A DNA stretch of 64,000 nt, from NCBI GenBank assembly GCA_020543525.1, contig JAHYIO010000004.1:1426001-1490000 (forward strand), given 5' to 3'. Every line of letters starts with the position of its first letter. The stretch's first letter is position 1. The stretch comes from Coriolopsis trogii (taxonomy: Eukaryota; Basidiomycota; Agaricomycetes; Polyporales; Polyporaceae). A model generated the notes under the pieces. The model had not been told where the DNA came from. It was given only the letters and a program-made list of their open reading frames with translations, and made no database searches. The translations under genes were made by a program, and so were the position numbers. Shown piece by piece: positions 19,369 to 32,390 of the stretch.

Positions 19369-21717
19369 ATGTACGCTGTCTCCATACTCATATGCACGTT
19401 CACCCTTGGTGTCTACTATGCCGCCAAAAGGCTCGTCGGACTTTATACATCTCCCCTGCTACTCCTCTCCGGTCCTCCTGGCGCTTCAGTTCTGTACGGA
19501 CACGCCATGTTGACAGCGAGGGTCACCGACCCTAAGATATACAGCGAGTGGGTGGAGAAGTATGGAAATAGCATACTAACTCGTTGGTTTGCGATGGTAT
19601 GTCGGTTGCTCTTCATACGTGTTCCAGAATTTCACCTCCTCATCTCGGGGCAGCTTCCTTGTTTGTGGACCGTCGACCCACGAGCTTTGGGCCACATTCT
19701 CAATCACTCAGACAAGTATTGCAAACCCTTGGAGGGCCGCCGGCAGGCCGCAAGAATCATGGGTCAGAGTACGTCTGTCAGTCAAACCCTTCACTCGAAT
19801 GAACGTCACAGTCCGTTGCTATCCTCTACAGGTGTGCTTGTTTCACATGGTAAGACTCCTTCCTCTCTTACCACCTAGATTGATCCTCAGCGATTTCATA
19901 CTGGATTATGCTAGGCGATCAACACAGGAAGCATGTGAGTAGTACTCGGTCCTCACATCAGATTGCATTTTATTTACGTCTTGCCTTCAGCGTAGAATCA
20001 TGGTAAGTGCATCGCGACTTCGATGACCAGGATGTACTTACACCACCTTCTATATCAGAACCCGGCCTTTGGCCCATCTCAAATACGGGAGCTTACTGCC
20101 ATCTTCTTCCAAAAAGCCACACAGGTGTGTAGTTGTAACGTGTGATAGAATCTTCTTGGACTCAAACAGTCTTAGCTTTGTGATCTGTGGTTTGCGGCGG
20201 CGATGTCGGAGGGCGGCTGCTTGCACACTAACGTGTCCGAAGGTCTCAGCAAAGTGACGCTGGATATCATCGGTCTTGCCGGTAAGCGACTTCATGCAGT
20301 GCTTGCATACCGCAGCTATTAAGGACATCACAGGGTTCGATTACAATCTGGACGCCATAAACCCTCGTGGCACTCCAAACGAGCTCAGTGACGCATTCCG
20401 TAAATTGTTTAAGAAACCTCCCACCATGTCAGTCTATCGCATCATCAAGGACTTCATACCGATGTTGGACATTTTCGTGAGTACTGGTAGAACCCGGATG
20501 GATCATTGTCTAATGCTGATGCCAGTCTAGCAAGACGAGCGTACAAAGATGCTTGAAGAGGCCAAAATCGTCATGCATCGCATTAGCTTGAAGCTCGTGA
20601 AGGAGAAGAAAGACTCAATACTCAACGCCGCGGCTGATGGCGCAGGCGTGGGCAAACATGACGTACACGGACGTGATCTGCTGACGCTACTCATCAAGGC
20701 AAACATGGCCACCGACGTCCATGATGATGAACGACTGTCAGATGAAGAGGTGTTCGCTCGTGAGTGAGCCTGGACGTCGCTCTTGCACTACTGCTTATGC
20801 ATGAACTACCAGAGATACCCACGTAAGAGAACCCTACAAGTCAACTTCCCCCAGGCTGAGTTCAGGTTTTGTTACTAGGTTTCTTGCTGCTGGGCATGAG
20901 ACTACCAGCACCGCCGCAGCGTGGTGTCTGTACTCACTGTGCTGTTCGCCAAGGGTGCAGCGGAAATTACGTGAGGAGCTTCTGACCGTCGAGACCGACG
21001 TGCCAGACATGGACGAGCTCGGGGCTCTGCCTTATCTTGATTGTGTTGTACGGGAGACATTGCGCCTTCATGCGCCGGTTCCGCTAACAATACGGGTTGC
21101 AACTGAGGACGATGTTATTCCGATTAGCGAACCGTTCAGGGACCGCAATGGAAAGCTACAGCATGAAATCCGGTATGTTGTACTTGGTTCATCTGATCCA
21201 TCGAGATGCGACTCGCTCATGAACGCTCATGCACTCTAGCATTGCGAAAGGCAACCGGATTATTGTCCCTATCCTGGCTTTGCATCATCTGACATCAATT
21301 TGGGGTGAAGACTCGTCTGATTTCCGGTACTGCTCATTTGCGACCCCCGACGGAATTTACGCTCACGCCCATTGTAGACCTGAACGGTGGGAGAATATCC
21401 CTGAAGCAACGTCTAGCATACCTGGAATTTGGGGACGCCTGCTCACCTTCCTCGGTGGCGCGCACGCATGCATTGGATACAGGTTCTCCCTCATCGAGTA
21501 TGCACTCGCCTTCCAAGGGCATGCATCTCTACTAAACCCTTTGTGTTTCAGGCTGAAGGCTCTTATGTTCACGTTCGTTCGTGCCTTCGAGTTTGAGTTG
21601 GCTGTGCCTGCTGAGGACATAGTGCCATTTGGCACGCTAGTGGCACGGCCGACCCTACGTGGTGAGACCGAGAAGGGTGCACAGATCCCCATGCTCATCC
21701 GACCCTATGCGGGCTGA
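19369..21717 (+). CDS. Cytochrome P450 monooxygenase 1
   Basis: A heme-thiolate oxidase, ER-anchored by an N-terminal helix ([18 protein letters not shown]). The protein is read through about 14 exons. First exon 19369-19596, second from about 19654, then small exons encoding VSHGDQHRKHRRIM and [16 protein letters not shown]. The I helix is LLGHETTST, the ExxR motif is in RETLR, and the heme loop is [13 protein letters not shown]. The stop is at 21715-21717. All catalytic landmarks are present. A stretch around 20,170-20,330 is the least certain for splicing. The HRKxRRIMNPAFGP type is common in large basidiomycete P450 families; I do not assign a CYP number. It follows the UbiA gene divergently with about 1.27 kb between. 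Confidence 0.88.
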
Positions 21718-23244
21718 GCCGCAATCCCGGACCACTGGATGGTCTATCTGTCGCTATCCGCTTTGTGTTTCGGTTCCGTTGCTTGTTGCAAACGCATTTG
21801 ACCTTCGGACTTGTGTGTGTTGTATGTATGTTGCAATCTCCTTTTGCTCGCTATCGTGTTATGCTCGCTGCAAATAGATATATCCCAGATCCGTGACGTT
21901 CGTCTGAATAATACAGGTTCTTGGCTTGGATGTGTAACGTTGGGATCTTCGGTGCTGTCTCTTGAATTCCGGTAATGCTATAAAGCTCCTGTTCAGCTGT
22001 GTCGCTTCAAGTTTCAACTAGTACCACTGAAGGTCAACATCGGATGAAGATATCTTGTATCGGTGATGCGCACCGGTGAGCGGTGAGCGGGAATCACATT
22101 GGACAATGATTTTCCTACCTTCTGTTAGATCTGTACGCAAACCGTGCTGCTACAAAAACTCGAAAAGGTGAGTGACCTAGTGAGCCTCGACATACCCACG
22201 GTCCGAGTCGTTCTCACATAACTTCTGCTAGGCCGCTGACCAGGACCCGACGTATGGAAAGGCATGGGCCAGATTCGGGAAGCCAAGCAATGTCTGTTAA
22301 GCTCAGTCGCTCCATCGAGTTCATGAACTCACATCCTCTCAGGAAGTCGGCTCGTTCGGGGTCAGAATCAACGCATGGAAGGCAGCGCTTGACAACTCTG
22401 CCATCGACAACGCTCGCCGCCCTATGGGAGACGCAGCTCAAGGCACAATATAGGAACAGCGTGAAGGCGGTCTGGAAGCTGCTTAGAGCCGGACGACAGC
22501 GTCACTGTGCCACGTCGAGCGCGACACGACCGCCGGCAGGTGCACAATGACGGAGATAGTGCGCGACGTGATGCATTGTCCGTCCTGGATCCGTGCCTCA
22601 GCGCTGCTCAACTTCTTCCTTCTCTCTCCTCCTCTTCCTTTCCTTCCTTGCTCGAACTCGCTTTTCGGCACTTCAATACATTATCGCCTCGCTCGCAGAC
22701 TCTTACGTAGAAGGTTCGACACGATAACGTTGGGCAAGTCGCGTCTGATAAGCACTACTCACTTCAGACCCCAACTCACCTGACCCCCACACGAGTTTCG
22801 CAAGACCAGGACCTGACCGAGCCCGTACTATCTCCTCTCCAGTCCTCCTGTCGTTCTTGCATGTCTACTCGGGATCGCGATCCACGATCGTCTAAATATC
22901 AGAGTTCCCATCGAGCGTTTTCACCTCAGTCTTCTCCCTCTCTCGGAATAGTCATTCATTCCTTCGACGGGTGATATCTATCGTCTTTCCACGCCGGCCG
23001 GCTTTGATTCTCAACTTTTGGCCTCCGATTTGCTCCTACTCGCTCGATACGCGTCCTCCCCTCTCGTCGGTCATGTTCCACCGTGACTCTCAGAACAAGC
23101 GCAGGTCTACTAGAGTCACTGGCGGTTCGTCGCATCAGGAATGCAATTCATATGTAATATGTTTTTCTACTCGCCCTTGTACAATGTGTGGGCAATCGCG
23201 GTTCGGGAAGCCACGCTCCTTGGCCCGGGGTACATAGGGACAAA
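21718..23244. other. Intergenic between two convergent P450 genes
   Basis: About 1.5 kb with short open frames but no motif I can support. CT-rich runs occur at 22,600-22,960. Confidence 0.5.
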
Positions 23245-25328
23245 TTATAGCTCGTCAGTCAGCATGCGCATATGAACGTCAACCAAGAGCGGTCCTGAGA
23301 GCGAGGAAGTGAACGCTTCCGCCAGTGCAGGCTCTTGGTACTTCATGCCGTGTACGCCATTCTTGGCGGGGGAAAAGTCAAAGAACGGAAGTATACCGGC
23401 CATGCACGCAATGAACTCGTAAGTGACTAGTTGTGCTGCAGGGCTGTCGCGACAATGTCAGAACAGTCGACAAGCTTGTGCCTCGACTGTACGTACCAAA
23501 GCCTTGGTCCTGCGCCAAAGCCATTGAATTTGAGACTGTTGGGTCTCACAAAGCGACCATCAGCATCGAGATGGCGTCCGGGATCGAACATATTTGCGGT
23601 TGGTCCCCAAACCTGCAGGGAGACCTGACTATGTGCATTGAACGTTGATTCCAAACTGCACATACCTCTTTGCTTCTCATCATGTGGTAGTCCGACCAGA
23701 AAACATACTCTCCCCGTTCTATCTTCACTTCCTCCAAGCCATGTTCGGGAAGAGCGGGCAAGACGTCATCAACGAGTGCCAAACGTGCATTCTTTGGCAG
23801 CCCTGGCCAGAGGCGCACTGTCTCATAGAACACCGCAAGATGTACATTATAGTTCTGGGAGAGCATGTTAGCAGAGCGAGGGCCTATCCAACCGGAGGCA
23901 CTCACGGCAAGATCAGCGTATTCCATCTCCGACCCAGCCTTCCGGTGACTGAGGGCCTCCTCTCTCATACGGGCCAGCCAGTGCGGAGAGTTCATGAGCG
24001 CATGCAGAGACCATGCGAGAGCATTCTGCGTATTATCTCGGCCAGCAAACAGCAGAGTCACCAAGATGTCTCGGATGAGGATCGGGTCATCAAAAGCAGG
24101 GTCCACGAGGAGCGCCGATAAGAAGTCGCCATGGGCATGATGTTTAGTCGCACCGTTGTCCACCGTCAGCCCCTCTGCCCTTCGTGAACGGATGATAGTG
24201 TCCACAAGCTGTCGTACATGTCGGCGAGCGCGCTCGAAGCGGAAACGATCCCCGGTGATCTTGAAAGTGTATGAGATCGCTTGTCGTAATGTGGGACTTC
24301 AGGCATTGCATAACTCACCAGTTCTGTAACCCTCCAGAAAGGATTGAACAACCGTCTGGGTTCTCATATTATTATGAGGTGTGAGTGCGGAGCATCTACT
24401 CAACTTACTTTCCAGACATTTGATTGAGCACCTGGAGAGAGTCACGGAGAGAGTCAGGTCTTTCCATGCACTCAATGTCCGGTTCGAGCACGGTGGTCTG
24501 GATATCCATCGCCGAGCGAGTGAATATCGCGATTGCAATGCGTCCTGCAAGGTCTACGCCCACGATTTGTGAGTGCGCTAGACGAAGAGCAGCCTCCGCG
24601 TGTATCTCACCGTTCCAGTCTACCGGTACTCCTTTCTTACTTGCGCTAAGGAGAAGAGATCGAGCAATTGGGACAATCTATGCGTTGTCAAGTCAGTAAG
24701 GACAAGCGTGCAGCGAACGGACAAATACATACTTCATTCATCGCGTGCGACACATGAGTAGTGAAAGCCTTGACAGTGAAAATAGGACTGCAAGGATCGA
24801 GTTACGAGTGCGTCCCAATACGAGGCTATCATTATGCATGAGACGGCTTACAAAATGGATTTGCGGGCTAGTCGCCACTGAGCTCCCTCTGACGAGACCG
24901 GAGCTCGACCGCCCGGAAACTCAGTGAATATGGCGACCGCAATCGGACCACGAGAGTACGTCTTGTTATCATCTGTGAACGAGATTAGCATCAGCGTCGG
25001 TACGAACAGAGATTGACTCGAGTGACAGTGTCTGTTTACTTTGCTTGATGTATGCAAGCCACTCGGGTCTATTGATGAGGATCCCTCTGCCCCACGGCGG
25101 GAGAGTAAAAGTGCAGACTGGGCCGTACATGTCCAAGAGGTATTTGAACCAGTCGAGGACCCTCTCACGCCAAGTCGCTCCTTGAAGGAGATTTCCTATG
25201 ACGGGATAACCTTTGGGTCCAGGTAAATCTGTGCGTGGAGCTGTAGTAACATAGCGGTCAGGATACGCGATGCAAAGAAGGACGGTTGAAAGTGACAGCA
25301 TGGCGAGAGCAAGAGTCGCAGGCTCCAT
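23245..25328 (-). CDS. Cytochrome P450 monooxygenase 2
   Basis: Minus-strand multi-exon P450. The start is taken at 25328 (MEPATLALAMLSLSTVLL anchor); an in-frame ATG at 25346 is an alternative. The proline hinge is DLPGPKGYPVIGNLL. The I helix is LFAGRDNTQNALAW, the ExxR is in FYETVRLWPGLPKNAR, and the heme loop is FGAGPRLC followed by PA. The last exon is 23443-23245, after an intron with donor at 23496. The AGRDNT and ETVRLWP-NAR type recalls the CYP52/CYP63-like clan (fatty-acid or alkane hydroxylases), which is only a tentative placement. The usual Gly two residues after the heme Cys is Ala. It is convergent with P450 1. Confidence 0.85.
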
Positions 25329-27138
25329 GGTCGCTATGACCGACATGGCGTGCAGGCGGCGTGACACAACAGTTGAGACGATAAGTGCACTGATTATATC
25401 CATACATCCTGAGAACATCAGCTCGATGGGAACGCAATCGGATTTGTGGGTGGCTTGGTCGGTGAGAGGCCAAAGGATATCGCATGACAGCTTCATGGCA
25501 GACCCCAGGACACCCTACCGTCAGATATCTACTATCAGGGCAGATTTGCTCATAAGGCATCACGCGCGGATGGAGGAGGCGATGAGTCCTGCGGCGCCCG
25601 TAGAGCCCATACTACCACCCAGCGGTGCTTCGAACCCTGAGCGTACTCCCAAGAAGCAGACAGAAACATATGGCAGCCCGGGACCCTGCAACTCACCGAT
25701 TGCAATCTCCGCAGAGGTCGAACATCACGAAGACAGCGAGGTTCGAATTCGTTGATTGATATCGAACGGAGTGCACAATCACTCTACAGAGCAGATCAGA
25801 TAGGGTGCGGTCCAGTGCTCGGAGTTGGCACCTAGGGGGCGGCGTTCAACGTTCAAAAACGCTCAGCATCGGCCGCTGAGGAAATGCGAGGCACGCGGGC
25901 ACGAAGCGCGCATTCACAGATTGAGAGGTCGGATGATTGTGGGATGATGATCGAAAGGCACAAAGCAGTTATGGATTTCGATAGAGTATTATATACACCA
26001 GAATAGGAGACCAATATCGGCAATATCGCCGACCTGTCCAACTGGGTGATTTTCCGCCATTGCCCGTCGCGCAAGAGATGTCTGAACAAAATGTAGCTGT
26101 CACTGCGAGTTGAACCGTTTGTCAGGTAAAGGTACAGAAAGTGCATTACTAGGCGAAGTACGCAATTTTTGCCCGGAGTTTGGGCGGTAAGCTAGCCTTA
26201 CACTCCCCATAAGAGGTTTGTAAGTCATATTATCACAATTATCTACGTTTGCTTGGCCTCCATGCTTTTCGAGTCCGTTGACCATGATGATGTCTTTGGG
26301 CCACCAGAGGCCCCTTACTAGTACCGCCAGCTGGAGGGGAGCGAGGCGCCCCTTATACTTACATGTATTCCTGGGCCTTGTATGCAACAAACCGAGGCTT
26401 TCATGAATACATTGATACCGCGAGACAATTGGCGTACAGAACAGATACGACATCGGCGGGGCGCGGGCAGCCCTTTTCAAGTTGCAGTGAGCACGGATAC
26501 CGAGTGTGACACCCTGCTGGACAGCTCGCTGCACCCATACCACTATCCGACTGGTTACTGGACATTACTTCTCGCGATGGGGACTGCCAGTGATAATTTT
26601 GACCCTTGGCAGCCTTCCGTGGAGATGCCGCTCTCCCAGTCCTTCGTGCTCTAACGCGTCCGTCCAAGTCCTCAGCAGTCTTCTGCTTCACATGTGCCAC
26701 TGCTTCGATTCGGACCTCTAACGCGCTTTGACCTATTCTGTCTTGCTCCGTGGGTACAATCAGACCACCCTAGTATGTCAGTCACCTTCGCATTTCCGAT
26801 GTCGTTTATCTATTCGGGACGCTGGCAGATATCCGCGCTCGTGGTGACAATCGTGGCGGGTCCTCCAAATGAAGGGGCAATCAAGCACTTCTGCAGTGAT
26901 ACCCCTTTTCCGAACCATTGCAACGGGAATGTCGATGCGGTTACCATCCGCAACTCAGCTGAGATTCATGTCTGCTGTCTCGCATTTGATTTCAAGAGTA
27001 ATACACAGCCTTCAAGTTGCCGCCCACGAATTAACACAAGTGGAAGAACTTGCTTGATATATACCCATTCCCACCTCTCCGGCTGTGATATATGATACAT
27101 CTTGCCTACAGACACATCATCACCCCCAAATTGCTTCC
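25329..27138. other. Intergenic with a partial MITE-like copy
   Basis: No gene recognised. It contains a one-armed relative of the 9.1-9.4 kb fold-back element at about 25,985-26,075. The last few hundred bases would hold the promoter of the prenyl diphosphate synthase gene. Confidence 0.45.
25985..26075 (+). repeat. Single arm related to the 9306-9391 fold-back arm
   Basis: It shares ordered blocks (CCAGA, GACCAAT, CGGCAAT, CCATTGCCCGTCG) with 9306-9391. No matching inverted partner is visible nearby, suggesting a truncated copy. Confidence 0.55.
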
Positions 27139-28477
27139 ATGACATCGCTCAAGACCACCCTCGCCCCCTACCTGCAAGATTTTCAGAATGACCTCCTACT
27201 TCAAGTTACATCATCCGTCCCCCTCCTCACCGAGATTGTACAGTACTACATCTCGAAACCCTCCAAACGCCTTCGACCATGCCTCATTCTCCTTATGTGT
27301 CAAGCCACCAACGGACTCGGTTCCGAGTGGCACGATCGGTCCAGAGGGAACCTCTTAACCTGTAGGTTCTCAATGCCTGTTCTCGCATCCTTGCTTGCAC
27401 TGATCGGCGCCGCATCTCGGGCCATGATACAGCGGACAGGACCAACGTACTCAGCGTCGTCCTGCCCACGCAGGTCTCCCTTGCGCAGATTATAGAGATT
27501 GTACACGTCGCATCAGTGAGTCTCTCATCTAAGTACTTCCGTTATGGAAGGCCTGACCAGTGCTCTACCCACGCACAGCTGCTACACGACGACGTTCTGG
27601 ACAATGCAGAAACTCGTCGTGGTGCTCCTTCTGCCCCGATGATGTTTGGCGCAAACCATTCCATTCTCGGCGGCGACTATCTCCTTGGGAGAGTGCTCGG
27701 CCTTGCAGCGAACCTCAACTCGATTGAGGCATTGGCGTACGTCTCGAGAATCATTTGCAGCCTTGTGGAAGGCGAAGTGATACAAGCCAACGGCGGAATG
27801 GTGGTTGCAAATCACATTGAGCTTCCTCAAGTGGGGGTGCTTGGGGCCCTCCCGGACGACGCTCTGCTCACTAGTCTGTGGAACGACTACTTGACAAAGA
27901 CTTACATGAAGACTGCCAGTCTCTTTTCACAGGCACTTCAATGCGCGGTTATCCTTGGTGGGGCTGTTGAGCAGGACTACCTGAGAGATGTCGCAGCAAT
28001 ATACGGCGGGTGTCTCGGAATGGCGTATCAGGTTTGTGTCTCGAGGTTAGATGCTGCTGCGCGGTCTCTCACACTCTCCTAACACAGCTCATTGACGACT
28101 TACTGGATTTCGAAGGTGACGCATCGTCACTAGGGAAACCCGCTCATGCAGACCTTCGATCTGGTCTGGTGACAGCCCCTGTGTTCTTCGCGCTGCAGGA
28201 GGATGACAGTGTCCGTCCCATGGTGCTCCGTCGATTCACACAGCCAGGAGATGTAGAAAAGGCAAGGTAATTCAGGGTTAAGATTGTTCCACGCACTCAT
28301 CTTGAGAATTTCAAGGTCTCCGAATGTGTATGCAAGACGCAGGCGCTCATAAGGACACGAGCATTCGCAGAGAGTTATGCGAGACGTGCTCGAGAGTCGC
28401 TCTCTGTACTTCCACCGAGTGCGGCCAGGCGGGCGTTGGAAGACCTCACGGCTGCAATTTTGGCTCGACAGAGTTAA
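27139..28477 (+). CDS. COQ1-like trans-prenyl diphosphate synthase
   Basis: Exons 27139-27361, 27433-27515, 27579-28031, 28088-28252 and 28316-28477 give 361 residues. Motifs: KPSKRLRP (about 40-47), first Asp-rich motif LLHDDVLD (D106, D107, D110), RRG soon after, and second Asp-rich motif LIDDLLD (D256, D257, D260) followed by LGKPAHADLRSGLVTAP. The order and the LGKPA...TAP block match fungal COQ1 long-chain synthases rather than FPP or GGPP synthases. It is shorter than typical COQ1 and shows no clear mitochondrial presequence. The fourth donor is ambiguous: a better GTAATT site at 28267 would give an early stop, whereas GTAGAA at 28253 keeps the expected C-terminus. Beside a UbiA gene it probably supplies an allylic diphosphate. 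Confidence 0.85.
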
Positions 28478-31400
28478 ACCATAGTGCCGGTATGAGTGCA
28501 GCCGGGAATTCTTTGCTATAGTTGTGTGATGTATTGGTCCGCTCTGATTACTTCTCCACGTTCTTCTGTGATATCATTATGTATAGTATGGCGTGTACGT
28601 CAAATCAAACTATATGACACTACAGCTCGGATGTGGCACCAGTGGTTCGAAATGAAGTTCGGCTTAGTGCGCGTCTAGAGCATTGAACGAACAGATATTG
28701 TTGCCCATGAACCAGTGAAATTGGCGAGTGGGGACGGAGAAGCATGACAAGTCGTTTGGGGAGGAGAACGGATAATGGAGTTGTTGCACTGGGTGAAATG
28801 CCGAGATTATGAGTTTGAGATGAGATGGTCTGACAATGTTGACGTCTGTCCCCCGACATGCGTTGAACCGTGCGCTCATGCACCTCCTGCACGGTCCGAA
28901 GACGAACGACCCCGGGCAATACTCAGACGCGGACGTGGTCGCCGCCATACAGCCTGCTCCCTACTCGGAGGCGGGTCAACGGACTGGCAGACCCCGCTTG
29001 ACTGCGCGTGCCAGTGGCAGTGGCTTTCACGAGGGACGGACGTCTCCATATTTGGGCCTTCCAAGATCGGCTGGGGGTTCTGCGCCATCCGTACACGGGC
29101 GTGGCAGATAACTGCGAGGGCGCAGAGCGAAAGTGCGACGGTGCAGTTGGACTCGAATTGGACCACCTGTGAATTCAACCGCAAGGTCAGCAACTGTTGT
29201 ATATGAGAGTATGTCGCGCATATTCGGGAAGGAGTGAACAATTGCTCGCAGTCGCGCACTCCCTACCGACTTGAACCCCAAGAGCAGGGACGTCGGGCAT
29301 GGACGGTCCGCAGCTGGTCGTCATCATGGTCATGGATCATGGACAATATTGATTACACGGATCATGCAGTCATGTACACGGACAACACATAGATAAGGTG
29401 AGCTTTGGCTCGCATCGCGCTCAGGAAGTAGGACCTTGTTTATACCCTCGCCCGCAACGACGTATGTGTCAGGTCTCGCGCAGAGCTGAAGAAATACAAA
29501 ATGTATTCATCTTGACTTATCCCGGACTGCGCTGATGCTGCCGGTGTCAGAGCGGCGGGTGGGGCAGGTGCAGATATCGACATGCATGCCATCTTCTGTC
29601 CTGACGGACGGAAGTTCGAGTTCTGTAAGTCTTGGTGGCCACGATAGCGGCGGCGAAGGAAAGCTATACCCGTGCATGACATCGTTCAATGGAGTCGAGA
29701 GGAGCGAATCATGGGCGATATGGATCTAGTCGTGGTGGGATTGTTGAGAGCAGGCGTGGTGACGGGATGATGAGCAGAGGAGGATACGGGGGACCCCAGT
29801 CGGCATCTGCGAGAAGCTGTAGTCAGCGAACAGTCATGCCGATAGAGTTATATCTCTGCGCGAATGCGTTTACGGATCGTGTCCTCGTGACCCCGTCTCA
29901 GAGGCCCATGCCTCGTCGGACTTCGACTGTGGATCCATGGTATACTCAGGCTCATCCGCATGACTTCCTGCACGCCTGAAGTGTGCCATACCCAAGGTGC
30001 GATAGCCAGACTGCCGCCAGCCTTTGGAGCCCATGGCCCATCCAACTGCGACCGCCGCCCCACAGCAGGCCTGACGGTATGAGTGCACTGGGGGCGTGAG
30101 AGGCGTCCGAGGACACTGTCTCCATACGCTTGAAGACGAGACTTGCAAGAAAAGTGGAGGCAACAAAATCGCAGTACCCAGGACATACCTTTGCGCGGTC
30201 CCGCATCTGCAGTTGTCCACTCATACTAAGCTCGGGCGATGTTTCGCATATCACGTCGTTTGCGGGGTAGAAAGAAGAGGAGTGGGGAGTGAGCGATCAC
30301 GTCTGAAAGTTCCATGAGGTTTGCTCCTCACCTGACTCGTTGTAGCTGATCACTCACCTCCAAAATACAGAGGCATCGTTCGTCCGCATTGCACGTCTTG
30401 CCGACGGCCGTGTTTGTACGCACATGAGCTCTTGCGCGCCGCGTTAGGACAAGCCAACCTTTACCTGTGTCAGCGAGAGGTCTGCTTTCATCACGCGTCC
30501 GAATAGTACAGACCCGGGCGGAGCGGTCCACAGGGTATGCGAGAGCCCGCTCAACCTGGTTCTGCCATGCCGTCGTTCCTAGCCCCTGCCTTCCGACGCC
30601 GCTGCCAACCAATTCGTGTAAACTTCACGGATGGCCTCATCCTCCTTCGGATCCGCCTTGATGACCTTCCATGATGTCGTATTGACGGTGTCTGTATGTT
30701 TCCGCGCCATGGAGGTGTGCCCGACAACCGATTGTGACAAATGAGATATAAAGACAGTGCTCAGTGGCCTCGGAGACAATGCCAACTGGTTCTATGTCCC
30801 CATAGGCGTTGAATGTGGTGTTTCGCACAACGCATGGGAGACTGACATTGACCCACATAGAAATCAGAAGGACCGGACTGGGGTCAGAACATAAACGTAC
30901 AAGCAGCCTTTGTTGAAACGGGCGCATCTATGGACGTTGAACTCATAGTCTGAACCCTCTTGAAGTTGGGTGGACCCTGACACTCACCTTGTGTGTCGCG
31001 ACCTCAGTGAACTACCCTGTCTCGGGGTCTGGGACTTGCCGTCGCGATGCAACGAGAGGTCCTGGCATTCGTCATGCTCATGAGTCATCCGAACAGAAAA
31101 CGCCGTTCTTAGGGATTGAATCTTCCACTAGCCTTTGTTGGTGCGGCAGCCGCGGTGGGCCAATTTGGCGGTTCATAAAGTCTGGCATCGCAGTCGGTGT
31201 GGAACTAGAGGGTGCCCTCTTGTCGCTCCCGGTGGGCGAGGTTGAATACACTGCCAAAGGAATGCCATGGCCAGCAGTCGGGTGCAGAGCAAGCGAGCGT
31301 CCGGAGAAAGTCAGACAGCCCAGCATATAGTAAGTGATAGTCTCACAGCTGACAGTGAGAGGTAGTACCGGTCCAACACGAGAGACAAACGCGTCTCGCC

Positions 31401-32138
31401 TAGCGCCCAGCCACCACTATTAGATTATTTTCAGGCGTTACAACATTTGCTGTGTGATCATAAAAGACATGATTTTGTGAGAATCGTGTTATACTGCTGA
31501 GAACGTTCCACCCCGTGTTATCTGGTTGCGGGTCGGTGCAAGGAAGCGGCGAGCGTTGAATGGAAGGATCGGGACAGAACCTAAAAGGCGGACATGACAT
31601 GCGTGGAAAAGAATGAAAGTAAGCCTGAGACGGAGGGGCTCGGAGACTCATCTAGGTTTGTCCGGGACCAGGGAGTTAGGGACTCACTATTTGTCTCCCA
31701 GACGCAGACGATGGACGGACCCGGTATGGAATGCGGGGAGGACGGTCCAGGGTCCTACTTACGGATTTGGATCCTCATGCGGCTGTCGGGCCGGTGAGAG
31801 GTCCGGGTGGCGGTTATCGAGAGAGTAACTCTGTCGGAACTGACAGTAACTACCTATCCTTCTGCAATCACATACTTCCGACGCCTGGGCCAAGTCAAGG
31901 ACCTCGTCGGCGCAGAACTGCGACCATCTGACATCTTGCTGAAGCCTGAGCGCTGTGATGTTTGGAGGCCTTCTGCGGCGCCAGTGACTCGGTAGCCGAC
32001 TGGTAGGATGGTACTAACTTCTCCCGAGGTGAGTTGTCGAAAACTGCAGTGTGTGCGAAGATAGGGACGATCGAAGGCGTTGCAGTGAGCGGTGCGTGTC
32101 GCTTCGCCGCTACTGTGAGTGTCAGCCCGGGGCTGCAG
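28478..32138. other. Long stretch without a recognisable gene
   Basis: About 3.7 kb. Open frames exist on both strands (for example minus 28,876-29,281, minus 29,848-30,254, minus 31,078-31,326) but none shows family motifs and I cannot link them by convincing splice sites. One minus-strand segment near 30.6-30.9 kb is coding-like and listed separately. Confidence 0.45.
30579..30927 (-). pseudogene. Possible 3' exons of an unidentified or decayed gene
   Basis: On the minus strand a segment reading WVNVSLPCVVRNTTFNAYGD (about 30,860-30,800) is followed in another frame by GHTSMARKHTDTVNTTSWKV and a hydrophilic C-terminus ending at a stop at 30,579. The composition is protein-like and the frame change could be an intron starting near 30,765. 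No upstream exons can be assigned with confidence and I do not recognise the family. Confidence 0.25.
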
Positions 32139-32390
32139 TTATTCTCGAGTTTGTCGCTCAAAGTCCACATGGGCGCGGCGGGCGGCGACGTCCTCGGGTG
32201 ACCATCGTGGCGTCCCCGTATCTGACACTTCCATCTTCGACTTGCCTGATTGGAATCGCAGCTGCCAAACACGCACCAATAGCTTTACTACCGGTACCCC
32301 TGGCATGGGCCTGGCTTCAGGGAGCCACCCCCCCGCTACTCTCCCGTACGTCCCACTCCCTCTTAGAGTCACTCACTCTTCCTCACTATC
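32139..32390 (+). promoter_or_regulatory. MFS upstream region, duplicated in inverted orientation
   Basis: The 250 bp before the MFS ATG match the minus strand of 18603-18885. Conservation of non-coding sequence up to the start codon suggests a shared promoter or leader. CT-rich runs near 32,325-32,385 resemble fungal core promoters. Confidence 0.55.

Noticed and set aside
22254..22550. 98-codon frame between the two P450 genes
   Set aside because: No P450 or other motif and no neighbouring exon; treated as chance.
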